Assembly (NCBI RefSeq): GCF_000341265.1
Contig: NZ_ANAE01000143.1
Span: 17,728 to 81,727, forward strand
Length of the DNA stretch: 64,000 bases
DNA from: Nocardiopsis prasina DSM 43845
GTDB taxonomy: Bacteria; Actinomycetota; Actinomycetes; Streptosporangiales; Streptosporangiaceae
Reading direction: 5' to 3'
Shown here: piece after piece, positions 61,191-64,000 of the stretch
Layout of the letters: each line of letters starts with the position of its first letter
Position numbering within the stretch: position 1 is the stretch's first letter
Notes under the pieces: generated by a model
What the model was told of the DNA's origin: nothing
Seen by the model: the letters and a program-made list of their open reading frames with translations, nothing else
The model's database searches: none
Made by a program: the position numbers and the translations under genes

Positions 61191-62090
61191 ATGCTCCGCG
61201 ACTCCACGCGGTCCCGGCTGTTCCTCGCCGTGCTCGTCGTGGCGGCCGTCGTCCTGATGGTCCTGGACTCGCGGGCGGGCAGCAACCCGGTCACCTCGGT
61301 CGCCCGGGGCGGCGGCGAACTCGTCTTCGCCCCCACCGCGACCGCGGTCGGTCTGGTCGCCGGGCCCGCCGCCACGCTCTACGAGGGCGTGAGCCAGGGT
61401 CCGAAGTCGGCCGCCCGGGTCGCCGAACTGGAGGCCGCCAACGCCGAACTGGAGTCGGACCTCCAGGCGGCCCGACTCGACGAGGGACGCGCGGACCAGC
61501 TCGACGAGCTCCTGCACCTGTCCGGTCTGGGCGGCTACGAGATCGTCCCGGCCCAGGCCGTCACCCGCACCACGGCGCAGGGCTACGCGCACACCGTCAC
61601 CATCGACGCGGGCACCGACTCCGGGATCCGCCCCGACATGACCGTCGTCAGCGGCTCCGGCCTGGTCGGACGGGTGATCGAGGCCGGGCCCCGACTCGCC
61701 ACCGTCAAGCTCGCCACCGACGTCAACTCGACTGTCGGCGCGCGGCTCGAGAAGACCAGCAAGATCGGCGCGATCAGCGGAGGCAGCGTGCCGGGCGGCC
61801 CCGAGGCCGACCTCACCCTGGAGCTCTTCGACATGGAGGCCCCCATCGACGAGGGGGACCGCGTGCTCACGCTCGGCTCACACGACGGCGCGCCCTTCGT
61901 GCCGGGGGTGCCCATCGGCACCGTCGACGAGGTCCACGTGGCGCCCGGGGCGCTGAGCCGGATCGCCCGCATCACCCCGGCCGTGGACTTCGCGTCCCTG
62001 GACATGGTGGGTGTGGTCGTCTCCGGCCCCGCCGAGGACCCGCGCGACTCCGTGCTCCCGCCCAAACCCGACCCCGAGGGGGACCAGTGA
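61191..62090 (+). CDS. mreC: Rod-shape-determining protein MreC
   Basis: 299 residues from ATG 61191. One N-terminal membrane helix (FLAVLVVAAVVLMVL), a coiled-coil segment (AARVAELEAANAELESDLQ) and beta domains outside the membrane with DAGTDSGIRPDMTVVSG. It links MreB inside to wall enzymes outside. The stop overlaps the mreD start (GTGA). Confidence 0.95.
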   Translation: MLRDSTRSRLFLAVLVVAAVVLMVLDSRAGSNPVTSVARGGGELVFAPTATAVGLVAGPAATLYEGVSQGPKSAARVAELEAANAELESDLQAARLDEGRADQLDELLHLSGLGGYEIVPAQAVTRTTAQGYAHTVTIDAGTDSGIRPDMTVVSGSGLVGRVIEAGPRLATVKLATDVNSTVGARLEKTSKIGAISGGSVPGGPEADLTLELFDMEAPIDEGDRVLTLGSHDGAPFVPGVPIGTVDEVHVAPGALSRIARITPAVDFASLDMVGVVVSGPAEDPRDSVLPPKPDPEGDQ

Positions 62091-62641
62091 GGACCGCAGG
62101 GACCCTGCTGTTGGTGGCCGTTGCGGTGCTCGCCCAGGCCACCATCGTCAACCGTCTGCCCTTCGAGTGGGGCCCGGACCTGGTCCTCGCGGCGGTCGTC
62201 GCCGTCGCCCTGACCACCAACCCCGCCGCCGCCGCCGGGTGCGGCTTCGCGGCGGGGCTGGCCATGGACGTCCTGCCCCCGGCCGAACACCCGATGGGCC
62301 GGTACGCCCTGGTTCTGTGCGTGGCCGCCTACCTCGTCTCACTGCTACGAGCCAACACCGGCCTGGGCGGCGCGGTGGGCAACGCCGTCTCGAACTGGAC
62401 CGCCCTGGGCATCACCGCCGTCACGGCGGTGGGCGTGGGGCTGAGCTACGCGCTCGTCGGCTTCCTGATGGGCGACGCCAACATCACGCTCGCGGTGGTC
62501 AGCGTCCGCGTCGGCGTCGGCGCGCTCCTGACCGCCCTGTTCGCCACGGTGGTGACCCTGCCGATCCTGTGGGTGCGCACCTCGCTCGCGGAGAGCGACT
62601 TCGCCACCATCCAGGGGCCGACCTCGATCAGAGGGTGGTGA
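62087..62641 (+). CDS. mreD: Rod-shape-determining protein MreD
   Basis: 184 residues from GTG 62087, overlapping mreC by four bases. Five or six membrane helices (LLLVAVAVLAQATIVN, LVLAAVVAVALTTNPAAAAG, YALVLCVAAYLVSLL). Normal MreD length and position. It works with MreC and PBP2. Confidence 0.93.
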   Translation: MRTAGTLLLVAVAVLAQATIVNRLPFEWGPDLVLAAVVAVALTTNPAAAAGCGFAAGLAMDVLPPAEHPMGRYALVLCVAAYLVSLLRANTGLGGAVGNAVSNWTALGITAVTAVGVGLSYALVGFLMGDANITLAVVSVRVGVGALLTALFATVVTLPILWVRTSLAESDFATIQGPTSIRGW

Positions 62642-62645
62642 CCCC

Positions 62646-64000
62646 GTGCACAAGCCGCCCACCAACCCTTCGCGTCCCGGCCGCAGGCTCGGCTGGTTCG
62701 GACTCTTCCTGGCCCAGTTCCTGGTGCTGGCCCTGTTCGCGGTCCTGGTCGCCCGGCTCTGGTACCTCCAGGTGCCCATGGCCGACCACTACCGCGAGCT
62801 CGCCGTCTCCAACCACCACCAGGAACTGGTCGTCCCCGCCACCCGGGGGCAGATCCTCGACTCCAGCGGCCGCGTCGTGGTCAACAACAAGACCGAACTC
62901 CTGGTCTCGGCCGACTACCACCAACTCCAGGGGATGAAGGACGGCGGGGAGAAGGTCCTCAGCGACCTCTCCGGCGTCCTCGACGTCCCCCTTGAGGAAC
63001 TCCAGCAGCGCATGCGCCTGTGCGGTCCCGAGGTCCAGCGTCCCTGCTGGCCCGGGTCGCCCTACCAGCCCGTCACCCTCGCCGAGGACGTGGAGGGCCC
63101 GGTCGCGCTCCAGATCATGGAGCGCGCCGACGACTTCCCGGGGATCACCGCGCAGGCCCAAGCCGTGCGCGAGTACCCCTACGGCGACCACGCGGGCCAG
63201 ATGCTCGGCTACCTCCAGCCCGTCACCCAGGAGGAGCTGGAGGCGCGCGAGGAGCTGCGCACCCAGTTCACCGGGATCGACATGGTGGGCCGTGACGGCC
63301 TGGAGGCCGTCTACGACAAGGAGTTGCGCGGCAACGCCGGGCTGCGCACCCTGGGCGTCAACAACCACGGCGAGATCATGGACGTCATCTCCGAGCGCCT
63401 CCCCGAAGCTGGCATGCACCTGGTGACCCACATGGACATGAACGTCCAGAAGGTCGCCGAGGAGGCGCTGGCCCGGGGCATGGAGGGAGCCCGGCCCAAG
63501 TACAAGGCCGACTCCGGCGCCGCGGTCGTCCTGGACGTCACCAACGGCGGGGTCGTGGCCATGGCCAGTCTGCCCACCTACGACCCCACCATCTGGGACG
63601 GCGGCATCGACCAGGAGACCTTCGACGCCATGCTCAGCGAGGAGGCCGGGGAGCCGCTGCTCTCCCGCGCCGTCCAGGGCACGTACCCGCCCGGCTCCAC
63701 CTTCAAGGTGTCGTCGCTGTCGGCCGCCGTCGAGAACGGGTACTCGCTGCGCAGCAGCTACGCCTGCCCCGGCTCGGTCAACCTTGCCGGTCAGAACTAC
63801 GAGAACTACGCGGGCGCGGGTCAGGGCAGCATCACCCTGAAGCAGGCGATCATCGCCTCCTGCAACACCGTGTTCTACAACTTCGGCTACCAGATGTGGT
63901 CCAAGGACGGCGGACTCCACCCGGACGGCGACCCCGAGGAGGCCATGGCCGACATGGCGCGCGGCTACGGGTTCGGCTCGCCCACCGGCGTCGACCTGCC
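62646..64000 (+). CDS. mrdA: Penicillin-binding protein 2 (MrdA type), 5' part
   Basis: About 451 codons are present from GTG 62646; the rest lies beyond the right edge. One membrane anchor (FGLFLAQFLVLALFAVLVA), a dimerisation/pedestal part with TRGQILDSSGRVV, then the transpeptidase with its SxxK at Ser351 (GSTFK, 351-354) and the SxN at Ser405 (SCN). The KTG motif is not yet reached. The four bases after mreD show it belongs to the mre operon. It cross-links wall in the elongasome; a RodA gene would be expected next. Confidence 0.95.
   Translation, partial: MHKPPTNPSRPGRRLGWFGLFLAQFLVLALFAVLVARLWYLQVPMADHYRELAVSNHHQELVVPATRGQILDSSGRVVVNNKTELLVSADYHQLQGMKDGGEKVLSDLSGVLDVPLEELQQRMRLCGPEVQRPCWPGSPYQPVTLAEDVEGPVALQIMERADDFPGITAQAQAVREYPYGDHAGQMLGYLQPVTQEELEAREELRTQFTGIDMVGRDGLEAVYDKELRGNAGLRTLGVNNHGEIMDVISERLPEAGMHLVTHMDMNVQKVAEEALARGMEGARPKYKADSGAAVVLDVTNGGVVAMASLPTYDPTIWDGGIDQETFDAMLSEEAGEPLLSRAVQGTYPPGSTFKVSSLSAAVENGYSLRSSYACPGSVNLAGQNYENYAGAGQGSITLKQAIIASCNTVFYNFGYQMWSKDGGLHPDGDPEEAMADMARGYGFGSPTGVDL

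Overview
The window is chromosomal DNA from a high-GC actinomycete. The signs are strong third-position G/C bias, many GTG starts, short or leaderless 5' ends, a Rv2466c-type mycothiol nitroreductase homologue, an MT0933-type antitoxin, a DUF4192 protein and the order folC-DUF4233-ndk next to mreBCD-pbp2. The gene content fits a filamentous member of the Streptosporangiales such as Nocardiopsis; that genus is an inference from gene style, not a proof. There is no prophage, transposase, CRISPR array, rRNA operon or obvious secondary-metabolite cluster. Most of the window is core genome.

Layout. 1-10.3 kb: the end of a Tat-secreted protein, a BluB-CobT fusion and a siroheme/cobalamin-type CysG enzyme (corrinoid supply), then a coupled pair of large dynamin/YfjP-type GTPases. 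10.3-10.9 kb: an unusual AT-rich intergenic region with a shared terminator and a 9-codon reading frame on the minus strand. 10.9-16.4 kb: a membrane diguanylate cyclase, a DUF4192 protein, the translation factor EttA and truncated haemoglobin O. 16.4-31.2 kb: thioesterase, prolyl oligopeptidase, HNH protein, FmdB-type zinc ribbon, ilvD, NERD protein, amidase, MFS transporter, malQ and pepN. 31.4-36.4 kb: DsbA/nitroreductase-like protein, aldehyde dehydrogenase, rpiB, SpoIIE-type phosphatase and several small proteins. 36.6-42.8 kb: mgtE, an orphan antitoxin-like gene, a degenerate M23 protein, an iron-box-controlled ferredoxin-like protein, an ABC exporter and a nucleotidyltransferase.

42.8-48.1 kb: an 81-bp tandem repeat against the 3' end of tRNA-Gly, tRNA-Pro, then the protein-quality-control block tig, clpP1, clpP2, clpX with a ClgR-like operator upstream of clpP1. 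48.2-55.2 kb: a DUF305 lipoprotein facing four tandem secreted LVIVD-repeat proteins, each with its own terminator. This array is the most distinctive accessory feature. 55.2-59.9 kb: an Rpn-like nuclease, a Mur-ligase paralogue divergent from folC, DUF4233 and ndk. 60-64 kb: mreB, mreC, mreD and the start of pbp2, the cell-wall elongation/spore-wall operon, which runs off the right edge.

Functional links: CysG-type and BluB/CobT enzymes serve corrinoid or siroheme supply; trigger factor feeds the same proteostasis network as ClpP1P2X; FolC and its divergent paralogue share a promoter region; MreBCD and PBP2 form one wall-synthesis machine. All calls come from reading the sequence; no database search was run.
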